Below are positions 16,244 through 25,120 of a stretch of 64,000 bases of DNA, piece after piece; within the stretch, counting starts at the first letter, position 1, and each line of letters begins with the position of its first letter. Source of the stretch: Mesorhizobium jarvisii (GTDB lineage: Bacteria; Pseudomonadota; Alphaproteobacteria; Rhizobiales; Rhizobiaceae). A model generated the notes under the pieces. That model saw only the letters and a program-made list of their open reading frames with translations, had not been told where the DNA came from and did no database searches. Where the stretch lies: the NCBI RefSeq assembly GCF_003601985.1, contig NZ_QZXA01000006.1, positions 248,001-312,000 of the forward strand. The letters are read 5' to 3'. The position numbers and the translations under genes were made by a program.

Positions 16244-16864
16244 TCAGCTGTGCGCGAAGATATCCTCTTCGTCCCAGCCCATCAGGTCAAGCTTGGCCCT
16301 CGTCGGCAGGAAGCGGAAGCAGGCATCGGCCTCCTTGGTCCGCCCCTCGCGCGCCAGCCGCCCGGCCAGCACATCCCGCAGCCGGTGCAGATAGAGCACG
16401 TCGGAGGCGGCATATTCGAGCTGCTCGGGCGACAGCGTTTCGGCCGCCCAGTCCGATGATTGCTGCGCCTTGGACAGACCGACGCCGAGAAGCTCGAAGC
16501 AGATGTCCTTCAACCCGTGCCGGTCGGTATAGGTGCGGGTCAGCCGCGAAGCGATCTTGGTGCAGAACACCGGCTCGGGCATCACCCCGAAGGCGTTGTA
16601 GAGCACGGCAATGTCGAAGCGTCCGAAATGGAACAGCTTCGTCACGTTGCGGTTCTTCAGCAGGCTGACGAGGTTCGGCGCCTTCTTCTGGCCCGGTGCG
16701 ATCTGGATGACGTCGGCGCTGCCGTCGCCAGGCGATATCTGCACCACGCACAACCGGTCGCGATGCGGGTTCAGACCCAGCGTCTCGGTGTCGATGGCTA
16801 CCGCCCCGACGTTGTAATGCGAAAGGTCGGGCAAATCATGCTTGTGGAAACGGATGTCGGCCAT
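16244..16864 (-). CDS. Short ribonuclease D-type 3'-5' exonuclease
   Basis: 206 residues. A DEDD-family exonuclease acting on RNA 3' ends in the cytoplasm. The first acidic pair is D25/E27 in AIDTETLGL, the second motif is HFGRFDIAVL (about residues 79–88), and the third is YAASDVLYLHRL (about 151–162), giving a DEDDy arrangement. It lacks the C-terminal HRDC domains of E. coli RNase D. This short form is common in alphaproteobacteria. It sits about 80 bp downstream of the M20 peptidase gene on the same strand. Confidence 0.9.
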   Translation of the reverse strand: MADIRFHKHDLPDLSHYNVGAVAIDTETLGLNPHRDRLCVVQISPGDGSADVIQIAPGQKKAPNLVSLLKNRNVTKLFHFGRFDIAVLYNAFGVMPEPVFCTKIASRLTRTYTDRHGLKDICFELLGVGLSKAQQSSDWAAETLSPEQLEYAASDVLYLHRLRDVLAGRLAREGRTKEADACFRFLPTRAKLDLMGWDEEDIFAHS

Positions 16865-16941
16865 GGTCTTCTCCGGTCGCGGCGTTCCCCGTCCTCGCCG
16901 CGATCCGGTGAAAAATCAACAGGAAAACGACTTTCCGCCGC

Positions 16942-18327
16942 TCAGCGTGTCAGCGCATCGAGAATGCGCGCCCAGGAGCGCTGGCCCTTGTGGAACGACG
17001 ACAGCTCGTATTTCTCGTTGGGAGAGTGGATGCGGTCGTCGTCGAGGCCGAAGCCGACCAGCAGGGACTCGATACCGAGATAGGTCTGGAAATCGCCGAC
17101 AACCGGGATTGATCCGCCACTGCCGGTCGTGACCGCCTGTTTCTCCCATTCGTCCGACAGCGCGTCCTTGGCCTTGGCCAGGAACGGCGAGTCATAGGAA
17201 AGCTGGATTGCCGGCGAGCCGCCATGCGGGTGAAATTCGACGGAACAGTCGGCCGGAATGCGCTCCTTGACGAATTTCTGGAAGGCAGCGCGGATTTTCT
17301 TTGGATCCTGCTTGTGAACGAGGCGGAACGACACCTTGGCCGAGGCTTCCGCCGCGATCACCGTCTTGAAGCCTTTTCCAGTGTAGCCGCCGATGATGCC
17401 GTTGAACTCGGCGGTCGGCCGTGCCCAGGTCAGTTCCAGCACCGAGCGGCCTTTTTCGCCCGAAGGGATCGACAAGCCGACAGGGCCGAGAAAAGTCTCG
17501 GCCGTCTCGCCGAGACTTTCCCAAGACTTCAGCACCTGTGTTGGTGTTTCCTCGACACCGTCATAAAAGCCGGGAATGGTGATGTGGCCATCCTTGTCGT
17601 GGATGTCAGCCAGCACCTTGGCCAGAATACGGATCGGATTGGCGGCGGCACCTCCATAAAGCCCCGAATGCAGGTCGCGGTCAGCCGCCTTGACCGTCAC
17701 CTCTTCGCCAACCATCCCGCGCAGCGAAACGCAGATGGACGGCGTCTCGCGGTCCCACATACCGGTATCGCAGACAAGCGCGAAATCGGTACTGAGCTCG
17801 GCGGCATTGGCCTCGAGGAACGGCTTCAGCGAAGGCGAGCCGGACTCCTCCTCGCCTTCGAACAGGATGGTGACTCGGCACGGCAAATTGCCATGCACCT
17901 GCTTCCAGGCGCGGCAAGCCTCGACGAATGTCATCAGCTGACCCTTGTCGTCGGCAGAGCCACGCCCGGTGATCACCTTGTGGTCAGACCCAACCTCCTT
18001 CACCGCTGGTGCGAACGGATCGTTTTCCCACAATTCGATCGGGTCGACCGGCTGCACGTCGTAATGGCCATAGAACAGCACATGTGGGGCGCCTGCCGGC
18101 CCCTCATGATGCGCAACCACCATCGGGTGGCCCGGCGTGTCGCGCACGCTGGCATCGAAGCCGATCAGCTTCAGCTCCGCCACCAGCCATTCCGCCGCCT
18201 TGCGGCAGTCGGCGGCATAGGCCGGATCGGTGGAGATCGACTTGATCCTGAGCAGGCCGAACAGGCGCTCCAGGCTCTGGTCGAGATTCTGGTCGAGACG
18301 GTCGAGGACGGAGGAAACTGCGGACAT
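16942..18327 (-). CDS. M20-family metallopeptidase (dipeptidase-like)
   Basis: 461 residues, a cytoplasmic zinc peptidase of the M20/ArgE/DapE superfamily, similar to eukaryotic-type carnosine dipeptidases. The zinc motifs FYGHYDVQPVDP (His and Asp) and ITGRGSADDKGQLMTF lie at about residues 80–130. FEGEEESGSPS with the catalytic glutamates is at about 150–160, and a lid/dimerisation domain follows. ATG 18327 is chosen since homologues begin at MSAVSSVLDRLDQ; the longer frame upstream runs into the sRNA region. Substrate unknown. Confidence 0.9.
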   Translation of the reverse strand: MSAVSSVLDRLDQNLDQSLERLFGLLRIKSISTDPAYAADCRKAAEWLVAELKLIGFDASVRDTPGHPMVVAHHEGPAGAPHVLFYGHYDVQPVDPIELWENDPFAPAVKEVGSDHKVITGRGSADDKGQLMTFVEACRAWKQVHGNLPCRVTILFEGEEESGSPSLKPFLEANAAELSTDFALVCDTGMWDRETPSICVSLRGMVGEEVTVKAADRDLHSGLYGGAAANPIRILAKVLADIHDKDGHITIPGFYDGVEETPTQVLKSWESLGETAETFLGPVGLSIPSGEKGRSVLELTWARPTAEFNGIIGGYTGKGFKTVIAAEASAKVSFRLVHKQDPKKIRAAFQKFVKERIPADCSVEFHPHGGSPAIQLSYDSPFLAKAKDALSDEWEKQAVTTGSGGSIPVVGDFQTYLGIESLLVGFGLDDDRIHSPNEKYELSSFHKGQRSWARILDALTR

Positions 18328-18451
18328 TTGTGAAGCCTTTCGATTCAGTGCCGGAACCGTAAAGGCAGAGCGGCGAAACGAAAAGCCCGGGAGTGTTGGA
18401 CCACGGCGCCAGTCGGCCGCCGCAGGCCAAAAAAGTCCGCTGCCGCGGGCC

Positions 18452-18601
18452 AAAAAAAGACCGCCGTGGTGGAGGGGGAACCACGGCGGCCTCATACTCG
18501 AAACGATGCGGCAGCCCGGAGAGGGGGGATAGGCTGCCGCAGTTGTCCGGGATAGGCGGGGGACGGGCCTTGCTCCGGACTTCGGCGAAAACTGCCGATG
18601 G
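18452..18601 (-). ncRNA. Candidate trans-acting small RNA beside polA, with CU-rich hairpin loops
   Basis: On the minus strand, three stem-loops occur in order: GTCCGG/CCGGAC (18575–18580 with 18545–18550), a perfect ten-pair stem (18532–18541 with 18507–18516), and a second perfect ten-pair stem (18480–18489 with 18461–18470). The last is followed at once by TCTTTTTTT, a textbook intrinsic terminator. The loops of the last two are C/U-rich with CCUCC-like stretches that could mask ribosome-binding sites. No open frame explains this terminator. The polA-adjacent location and loops recall the rhizobial αr7-type RNAs, from memory only. The 5' end is estimated from a possible TTGAAT/AAATAC promoter; it is not fixed. 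Confidence 0.6.
18461..18489 (-). terminator. Intrinsic terminator of the candidate small RNA
   Basis: Ten-pair perfect GC-rich stem with a nine-base loop. On the minus strand it is followed by a run of seven T residues at 18452–18458. No coding gene on that strand ends nearby, so it most likely terminates an RNA gene. Confidence 0.75.
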
Positions 18602-18642
18602 CATGTATTTGGGTCTCTGAACGTGGCGATTCAAGGGCACCA

Positions 18643-18662
18643 ACGTTACACTTTTGTAACGT
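18643..18662. promoter_or_regulatory. Inverted repeat ACGTTACA–TGTAACGT upstream of polA and the candidate sRNA
   Basis: Perfect eight-base arms with a four-base CTTT spacer. The flanking GGGCAC and GCCC extend the symmetry with a four-base bulge. It lies upstream of the proposed sRNA promoter and 110 bp before polA. It could be an operator; no regulator is assigned. Confidence 0.45.
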
Positions 18663-18771
18663 GCCCGTGATCGGGCTTGCACGCCCCGATCTGTCAGGGT
18701 GTTGACGGAACCGATATCTGGCGATGTGTTTGGCATGGACCAAGCCACCGCGCCGCGCTATCCCTGCCGGC

Positions 18772-21735
18772 ATGAAAAAAGGCGATCATCTCTTCCTCAT
18801 CGACGGCTCGGGCTACATCTTCCGGGCCTATCACGCACTGCCGCCGCTGACGCGCAAATCCGACGGCCTGCCTGTCGGTGCTGTTTCCGGTTTCTGCAAC
18901 ATGCTGTGGAAGCTGATGCAGGATGCCCGCAATACCGATGTAGGCATTGTGCCGACGCATTTCGCGGTCATCTTCGACTATTCCTCGAAAACTTTCCGCA
19001 ACGACCTCTACCCCGAATACAAGGCCAACCGTTCGGCGCCGCCTGAAGACCTGATCCCGCAATTCGGCCTGATCCGACAGGCGACCAAGGCCTTCAACCT
19101 GCCTTGCATCGAGATGGAAGGCTTCGAGGCCGACGATCTCATCGCCACCTATTGCCGGCTGGCCCGCGAAGCCGGCGGCGACACCACCATCATCTCCTCC
19201 GACAAGGATCTGATGCAGCTGGTCGGCGATACGGTCGGCATGTACGACCCGATGAAGGACCGCCAGATCGGCATTCCCGAGGTCATCGAGAAATGGGGCG
19301 TGCCGCCGGAGAAGATGGTCGATCTGCAGGCGCTGACCGGCGATTCCGTCGACAATGTGCCCGGCGTGCCCGGCATCGGCCCGAAGACGGCGGCGCAACT
19401 GCTGGAGCAATTTGGCGACCTTGACGGGCTGCTCGCCCGCGCCGGCGAGATCAAGCAGGACAAGAGGCGCGAATCGATCATCGCCAACACCGACAAGGCG
19501 CTGATCTCGCGCCAGCTGGTGACGCTGAAGAACGACGTGCCGGTGGCCGAGGGGCTGGACGACTTCGTCCTGCATGCCCCGGACGGGCCGAAGCTGATCG
19601 GCTTCTTGAAGACCATGGAATTCACCTCGCTGACCCGCCGCGTGGCGGAAGCCACGAGCACCGAGGCCAGCGACGTCCAGGCCGTCGCGGTGATCGTCGA
19701 GCGCGCCGACCATGCCCACGGCCCCGATGTCGGCGCCGGAGCGCCGGTTGTGGTCCGCAGCGGTGCCGAGGCAGGCCAGGCCAACGGTGATGCGACCACT
19801 ACACCGACGGTGGACGCCGCCAAGCAAGGCGATACCCCTTCCCTGCTCTCGGCCATGCGGCTGGAGCGCGCGGCGACTGGCAGGATCGACACGGCGGCCT
19901 ATCTCTGCATTCGCGATATCGCGACCTTGAAAGTCTGGGTCGCCGAGGCGCGGGAGGCTGGCGTCACCGCCTTCGACGTCAGGGCGACATCCGGCGATCC
20001 GATGCAGGCCGAACTGATCGGCATGGCGATAGCCACGGCGCCCGGCCGCGCCGGCTATATTCCCTTTGCCCACAAGAGCGGCAGTGGCGACCTGCTCGGC
20101 GGCGGCGCGCTCGAAAACCAGATACCTCTCCGCGAGGCGCTGGCGGTGCTGAAACCGCTGCTCGAGGACAAATCCGTCCTCAAGATCGCGCAGAACCTGA
20201 AATACGATCTCGTCATCATGAGCCGTTACGGCATCGATGTCGCGCCCTTCGACGACACCATGCTGATCTCCTACGTGCTCGATGCCGGTACCCCGCACGG
20301 TCACGGCATGGACCAGCTTGCCGAGAAATGGCTTGGCCATACCCCGCTCCAGCTCAAGGACGTAACCGGCTCCGGCAAGAGCTCGGTCGGTTTCGACCAG
20401 GTCGACATCGACAAGGCGACGGCGCACGCCGCCGAAGACGCCGATATCACGTTGCGTCTGTGGCTGGTGCTGAAGCCACGGCTTGCCGCCAAGGGCCTGG
20501 TCTCGGTCTATGAGCGGCTGGAACGGCCGCTGGTGCCGGTTCTGGCGCGCATGGAACAGCGCGGCATTTCGGTCGACCGGCAGATCCTGTCCAGGCTTTC
20601 GGGCGAACTCGCGCAGGGTGCCGCCCGGCTGGAAGAGGAGATCTACCAGCTCATCGGCGAGCGCATCAACATCGGCTCGCCCAAGCAACTCGGCGATATC
20701 CTGTTCGGCCGTATGGGCCTGCCCGGCGGCTCCAAGACCAAGACCGGCCAATGGTCGACCTCGGCACAGCTTTTGGAAGACCTCGCCGCCGAAGGCCACG
20801 AACTGCCGCGCAAGATCGTCGACTGGCGCCAGTTGACCAAGCTGAAATCGACCTACACCGATGCGCTGCCCGGCTTCATCCATCCCGACACCAGGCGCGT
20901 GCACACCTCCTACGCGCTGGCCGCGACGACGACAGGCCGGCTGTCGTCCTCCGACCCGAACCTGCAGAACATTCCGGTGCGCACCGCCGAAGGCCGCAAG
21001 ATCAGGACCGCCTTCATCGCCGACAAGGGCAACCGGCTGGTCTCGGCCGACTACAGCCAGATCGAACTGCGCGTGCTCGCCCATGTCGCCGAGATTCCGC
21101 AACTGCGGCAGGCTTTCGCCGACGGCGCCGACATCCACGCCATCACCGCGTCGGAAATGTTCAACGTCCCCGTGGAGGGCATGCCTTCGGAAGTCCGCCG
21201 TCGCGCCAAGGCGATCAATTTCGGCATCATCTATGGCATTTCCGCCTTCGGCCTTGCCAACCAGCTGTCGATCCCGCGCGAGGAAGCGAGCAATTACATC
21301 AAGAAATACTTCGAGCGCTTCCCCGGCATCCGCGACTACATCGAAGAGACCAAGGCCTATGCCCGCGAGAATGGCTTTGTCGAAACCATCTTCGGCCGCC
21401 GCATCCACTACCCGGATATCCGCTCCTCGAACCCGTCGCTGCGCGCGTTCAACGAGCGCGCCTCGATCAACGCCCGCCTGCAAGGCACCGCCGCCGACAT
21501 CATCCGCCGCGCCATGGTGCGCATGGAGGAAGCGCTGGACAAGGCGAAACTGTCGGCCCGCATGCTGCTGCAGGTGCACGACGAGTTGATCTTCGAGACG
21601 GTCGAGGCCGAAGTCGAAGCGACGATCCCAGTCGTGCGCCACGTCATGGAAAACGCGGCGATGCCGGCGGTCTCAATGTCGGTGCCGCTCCATGTCGACG
21701 CGCGAGCCGCGAACAACTGGGATGAGGCGCATTAG
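18772..21735 (+). CDS. polA: DNA polymerase I
   Basis: 987 residues. Repairs DNA and replaces Okazaki primers. An N-terminal 5'-3' exonuclease (about 1–300, with FEADDLIATY and DSVDNVPGVPGIGPKTA) is followed by a 3'-5' exonuclease fold (about 385–570) and a family A polymerase (about 600–985). The polymerase carries TTGRLSSSDPNLQNIP, SADYSQIELR, RRRAKAINFGIIYG and QVHDELIFE. In the proofreading fold, the first motif reads FDVRA: D402 is kept, but the position of the metal-binding glutamate (E. coli E357) is R404. The later aspartates (KYDLVI, AAEDADIT) remain. The ATG at 18772 is preferred because homologues begin MKKGDHLFLIDGSGY. Confidence 0.96.
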   Translation: MKKGDHLFLIDGSGYIFRAYHALPPLTRKSDGLPVGAVSGFCNMLWKLMQDARNTDVGIVPTHFAVIFDYSSKTFRNDLYPEYKANRSAPPEDLIPQFGLIRQATKAFNLPCIEMEGFEADDLIATYCRLAREAGGDTTIISSDKDLMQLVGDTVGMYDPMKDRQIGIPEVIEKWGVPPEKMVDLQALTGDSVDNVPGVPGIGPKTAAQLLEQFGDLDGLLARAGEIKQDKRRESIIANTDKALISRQLVTLKNDVPVAEGLDDFVLHAPDGPKLIGFLKTMEFTSLTRRVAEATSTEASDVQAVAVIVERADHAHGPDVGAGAPVVVRSGAEAGQANGDATTTPTVDAAKQGDTPSLLSAMRLERAATGRIDTAAYLCIRDIATLKVWVAEAREAGVTAFDVRATSGDPMQAELIGMAIATAPGRAGYIPFAHKSGSGDLLGGGALENQIPLREALAVLKPLLEDKSVLKIAQNLKYDLVIMSRYGIDVAPFDDTMLISYVLDAGTPHGHGMDQLAEKWLGHTPLQLKDVTGSGKSSVGFDQVDIDKATAHAAEDADITLRLWLVLKPRLAAKGLVSVYERLERPLVPVLARMEQRGISVDRQILSRLSGELAQGAARLEEEIYQLIGERINIGSPKQLGDILFGRMGLPGGSKTKTGQWSTSAQLLEDLAAEGHELPRKIVDWRQLTKLKSTYTDALPGFIHPDTRRVHTSYALAATTTGRLSSSDPNLQNIPVRTAEGRKIRTAFIADKGNRLVSADYSQIELRVLAHVAEIPQLRQAFADGADIHAITASEMFNVPVEGMPSEVRRRAKAINFGIIYGISAFGLANQLSIPREEASNYIKKYFERFPGIRDYIEETKAYARENGFVETIFGRRIHYPDIRSSNPSLRAFNERASINARLQGTAADIIRRAMVRMEEALDKAKLSARMLLQVHDELIFETVEAEVEATIPVVRHVMENAAMPAVSMSVPLHVDARAANNWDEAH

Positions 21736-21768
21736 CGCCAACGCTTCGTCATCCTACGAAGAGAAGAC

Positions 21769-22173
21769 CTAAGCGGCCACAGCCCGGCACTTCGCGCACG
21801 TCCCGCGAAATTCTATGACCGCCTTCTTGGCGGCGAAGCCGGTCGAATGGACCCATTCGTTCAGCCGGTGGTCGACATCATGGTCCGACATCTCGGTCAC
21901 CTGCCCACATGTGTCGCAGATGGCGAAGGCGGTCATCGAATGGCTGTGATCATGCGGCTCGGCGCAGGCAACGAAGGAGTTGATGCTTTCCAGCCGGTGC
22001 ACGAAGCCGGACTTCACCAGCGTGTCGAGCGCGCGATACACCTGCAGCGGCGCGCGAAAACCGCGTTCGCGCAACTGGTCGAGCAAGGTGTAGGCGCTGA
22101 GCGGTCCGCTGGCGGTCTCGAGCTTCTCGAGCACGCACAACTGGTTCTTCGTCAGCACATCCCTTGCCGCCAT
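21769..22173 (-). CDS. Fur-family transcriptional regulator, Zur-like
   Basis: 134 residues. A winged-helix N-terminal domain (about 1–75, with FRAPLQVYRALDTLVKSGFVHRLES as recognition helix and wing) and a metal-binding dimerisation domain. HDHSH is the regulatory metal region, and CDTCG plus CAKC form the structural zinc site. Such proteins repress uptake genes when metal is plentiful; the sequence is closer to Zur than to Fur or PerR, but no znu genes adjoin it. ATG 22173 gives the normal family length. It is divergent from the caspase operon, which may or may not be its target. No Zur box was seen in the 245 bp between them. Confidence 0.82.
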   Translation of the reverse strand: MAARDVLTKNQLCVLEKLETASGPLSAYTLLDQLRERGFRAPLQVYRALDTLVKSGFVHRLESINSFVACAEPHDHSHSMTAFAICDTCGQVTEMSDHDVDHRLNEWVHSTGFAAKKAVIEFRGTCAKCRAVAA

Positions 22174-22418
22174 GGTCCGGTTCCAACTTGTCCTGCGCCA
22201 TCTCCAGGCTGTTTGCCCGCGCAAACCGCCTGATCCCATTCAGATAGCGACGAACCGTCGTCTTTGCTACTCTTCTGTTGTTGTCCCTGACCGATCGATA
22301 ACGTGCCGGCGCATTTGACGACGGCAGGTTTGATGGCGCAGCGACGTTCAAAATACTGACAAAATCCTCGACGAGGGTGGTTTCGCTTGGGAAATTCGAT
22401 CGGGCTTGGGGAAGCAAT

Positions 22419-24620
22419 ATGATCAAATTGACACGCCGGACGCTGCTTGTCGGCACGTCCGCGCTCGTGGCGGCCGGTACGCTCTCGTTCCGGGCGCTGG
22501 CGGCATCGCGCACCTATCACGCGCTGCTGGTCGCCTGCACCGAATATCCTGCCCTGCCGCAAAGGAACTGGCTGATCGGGCCGAAGAACGATGCCGGCCT
22601 GGTGCACGAATACCTGCTGAAGAACGTACCCGACCCGGTACGCTTCGCGCCCGAAAACGTCACGCTGCTCGCCAAGGACGTGCCCGGTGCCAAAGGCTTG
22701 CCGACCCATGCGGCGATCAAGGCGGCACTCGCCGACCTTGCCGCCAAGGTTCAGCGCGACGATTTCGTCTATCTGCATCTGTCCGGCCACGGCGCCCAGC
22801 AGCCCGAAAGGGTCAAGGGCGACGAGACCGACGGGCTAGACGAGATCTTCCTGCCCGTCGACATCGAGAAATGGATCAATCGCGATGCCGGCGTGCCGAA
22901 CGCGCTGGTCGACAATGAGATCGGCGACGCGCTCGACGCGATCCGCAACAAAGGCGCCTTTGTCTGGGCGGTCTTCGACTGCTGCCATTCCGGCACCGCG
23001 ACGCGCGCCGTCGAAGTCGACGACGAACTGGAGCGCAAGGTCGAATTCGCCGACCTGGTGGGCGGCGACGAGGCTGCAAGGGCGGCGACCCTCAAGGCCT
23101 ATGAGGACACGGTCGCAAGCGCCTCGCGCGGCCTCGACGAGAATGGCGCGCGCAAGCCCGCCTTCAACCTGACGCCGACCGGCGGCGAACCCATCACCAA
23201 GGGCAAGCTGGTCGCCTTCTATGCGGCCCAGACGGTGGAGACGACGCCGGAGATGCCGCTGCCCAAGGGCACGGCGGATGCGCCGCGCTTCGGCCTCTTC
23301 ACCTTCACCATCCTGTCGAAGCTCGCCGAAAACCCCAACATTACCTATCGCCAGCTCGGCCAGGCCGTGCTGCAGCAATATTCAGCCGACAGCCGCACCC
23401 GGCCAACGCCGCTGTTCGAGGGCGAACTCGACGCCCGCGTCTTCGGCACCGACAAGACCGACGCCGTCATGCAGTGGCCCATCGTCGTCAAGGACGGCGA
23501 GGCGACGATCGGTGCGGGCCTGCTGCATCGCCTCACGCCTGGCAGCAAGCTTGCCATCCTGCCGTCGGCGCTGTCGTCGCTATCCGACGCGGTCGGCTAC
23601 GTCGAGGTGCAGTCGGCCAAGAACCTGGAAAGCCGCGTCAAGCCGGTCGAGTTCGAGAAAAAGCCGGCACTCAAACTCGCCGATATTCCTGCCAACGCCT
23701 ATGCGCGGGTGGCGGAGATCGCCGTCGACTACAGGCTCAGTGTTGCGCGGCCGACCCCGACCAAGGGGCTGGAGAAAGAAGCCGAGCTCGTCAATTCGGT
23801 TCTCGACGAACTGGCCACGGCCAAGGAAACCGGCTTCAACATCGAACTGGTCGACCCAGGCAAGAGCGCCGAGCTGCGCTTTGCCGTGATGCGCGAGAAT
23901 GCCATTGCCGGCGCCGGCAAGGACGCGTCAGACAAGCCGGCGCTGTGGTTCCTGCCGGCGTCGGGTGACGTGACGCTGAAGGACGGCAGCAAGCCGCCGC
24001 TGATCATTATCCATCCAGATGACCGCCAGAAGCTGGTCGACGCCACGACCAGGAATTTGCGCACCATCTTCCGCGCCACCGGGCTGTCGCGTCTGGCGGC
24101 CGCCTCCGACTACAAGCCCGAGGATGTCGACGTCCAGTTCCAGGTCAAGCGCCGCGACAAGGATGGTCTCGAGCCCCTGCAGGCTTCCGCGGTGCCGCGT
24201 GTCTCGCCGGGCGACGAGGTGCATGTGCTGGCCAAGAACAGCTCGGACCAGCTGGTCGACATCAACGTGCTCTATGTCGGCAGCGACTATTCGATCACCC
24301 ACATCGTCGCCGAACGCCTGGCACCGCAGGCCACGCTGGAGGAAGGGCTGCTCGCCTTCACCGACACCAGCTTCGGCATGGAACGGATGATCGCGGTGCT
24401 GACCGAGGCGCCGCCGGAAAGCGAGAAGGAGGATTTGAGCTTCCTGGCGCAGGACGGCGTCGCGGCGATGACGCGCGGCCTCGGCCCCGCCAGCTTCTCC
24501 GACATGCTCGCCGATATCGGCTTGGCGCCGCCGACCCGCTCGGTGATGCGGCTTGCCGACAAGAGCGGCCCGAAGGGGGCGGTGATGATCTTCCCGATGG
24601 AGACGGTGCCGCGCGCCTGA
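22419..24620 (+). CDS. Exported metacaspase-like (C14) cysteine protease
   Basis: 733 residues. N-terminal Tat-type signal (TRRTLLVGTSALVAAG, residues 5–20) indicates export. The p20-like caspase domain (about 33–300) shows the catalytic histidine H124 (HLSGHGAQQ), the acidic metacaspase motif GDETDGLDE (about 134–142) and the catalytic cysteine C189 in FDCCHSGT. These canonical motifs predict an active enzyme; metacaspases cut after Arg or Lys. Residues about 360–733 form a long region of unknown fold with a possible DUF4384-like segment near DEVHVLAKNSSDQLVDINVLYVG. The ATG at 22419 follows GGGGAAG. First gene of an apparent operon with the next four. Confidence 0.9.
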   Translation: MIKLTRRTLLVGTSALVAAGTLSFRALAASRTYHALLVACTEYPALPQRNWLIGPKNDAGLVHEYLLKNVPDPVRFAPENVTLLAKDVPGAKGLPTHAAIKAALADLAAKVQRDDFVYLHLSGHGAQQPERVKGDETDGLDEIFLPVDIEKWINRDAGVPNALVDNEIGDALDAIRNKGAFVWAVFDCCHSGTATRAVEVDDELERKVEFADLVGGDEAARAATLKAYEDTVASASRGLDENGARKPAFNLTPTGGEPITKGKLVAFYAAQTVETTPEMPLPKGTADAPRFGLFTFTILSKLAENPNITYRQLGQAVLQQYSADSRTRPTPLFEGELDARVFGTDKTDAVMQWPIVVKDGEATIGAGLLHRLTPGSKLAILPSALSSLSDAVGYVEVQSAKNLESRVKPVEFEKKPALKLADIPANAYARVAEIAVDYRLSVARPTPTKGLEKEAELVNSVLDELATAKETGFNIELVDPGKSAELRFAVMRENAIAGAGKDASDKPALWFLPASGDVTLKDGSKPPLIIIHPDDRQKLVDATTRNLRTIFRATGLSRLAAASDYKPEDVDVQFQVKRRDKDGLEPLQASAVPRVSPGDEVHVLAKNSSDQLVDINVLYVGSDYSITHIVAERLAPQATLEEGLLAFTDTSFGMERMIAVLTEAPPESEKEDLSFLAQDGVAAMTRGLGPASFSDMLADIGLAPPTRSVMRLADKSGPKGAVMIFPMETVPRA

Positions 24621-24739
24621 ACTCCGGCTCCAAGGCCGCACGGCCTGGTATATCGGGCTCTTGCGCGATCGGCGCGATATGAGAACATCCCCAGCCGCGG
24701 CCAAGGGTTCAGCGACTGACGAAGCAGATAGGATCGATT

Positions 24740-25120
24740 GTGAAGAAGTCTTTTTTCTCCTGGCGCACGACGGTTGCCGGACTTGCCGGCGGCCTGTTGC
24801 TGATCGTCAACGCGTCTGCGCAGGACACATGCGGCCTTTGCGCCAAGCAGGTGGTCATCAATTCGGAACTGGCGACGTGCTTCCTCGATCAGTACGACCA
24901 GTTCGCCAAGACCAGCAGTGACGCGGTGGTGGTCGACCTCTCGAGCTGCGCCTCGCGCGGCGTGGTCGAGGCCTTGCCGTCGCCGAACAAGGCGCCGGCG
25001 GAGCCGGACATGCAGTTCATTGTTTCGCGCCCGCAGCTGGCATGTCTGAAAAAGCAGCTTGAAGCGCCGGGCGTGGTGCTTGATCCCTCCGCCACCATCG
25101 AACTGGACAGCTGCAAATGA
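24740..25120 (+). CDS. Small exported cysteine-containing protein, unknown
   Basis: 126 residues, GTG start with AGGA six bases upstream. A signal peptide (residues 1–27, ending VNASAQ) is followed by a mature part with six cysteines (CGLC, then single cysteines in ATCF, SSCA, LACL and the C-terminal DSCK), enough for three disulfides. The signal and disulfide pattern point to the periplasm. I do not recognise the family. Its stop codon overlaps the start of the next gene (ATGA), so the two are likely partners. Both lie between the two caspase genes. Confidence 0.8.
   Translation: MKKSFFSWRTTVAGLAGGLLLIVNASAQDTCGLCAKQVVINSELATCFLDQYDQFAKTSSDAVVVDLSSCASRGVVEALPSPNKAPAEPDMQFIVSRPQLACLKKQLEAPGVVLDPSATIELDSCK

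Noticed and set aside
18694..21642. A 982-codon open frame antisense to polA
   Set aside because: It is a mirror of the polA codon pattern in high-GC DNA. Its composition (many H, D, Q, R, G) and lack of domains mark it as a shadow of the well-supported polymerase.
22174..22418. Zur box controlling the caspase operon
   Set aside because: No AT-rich palindrome matching the usual Zur pattern was found between the Fur-family gene and the caspase gene.
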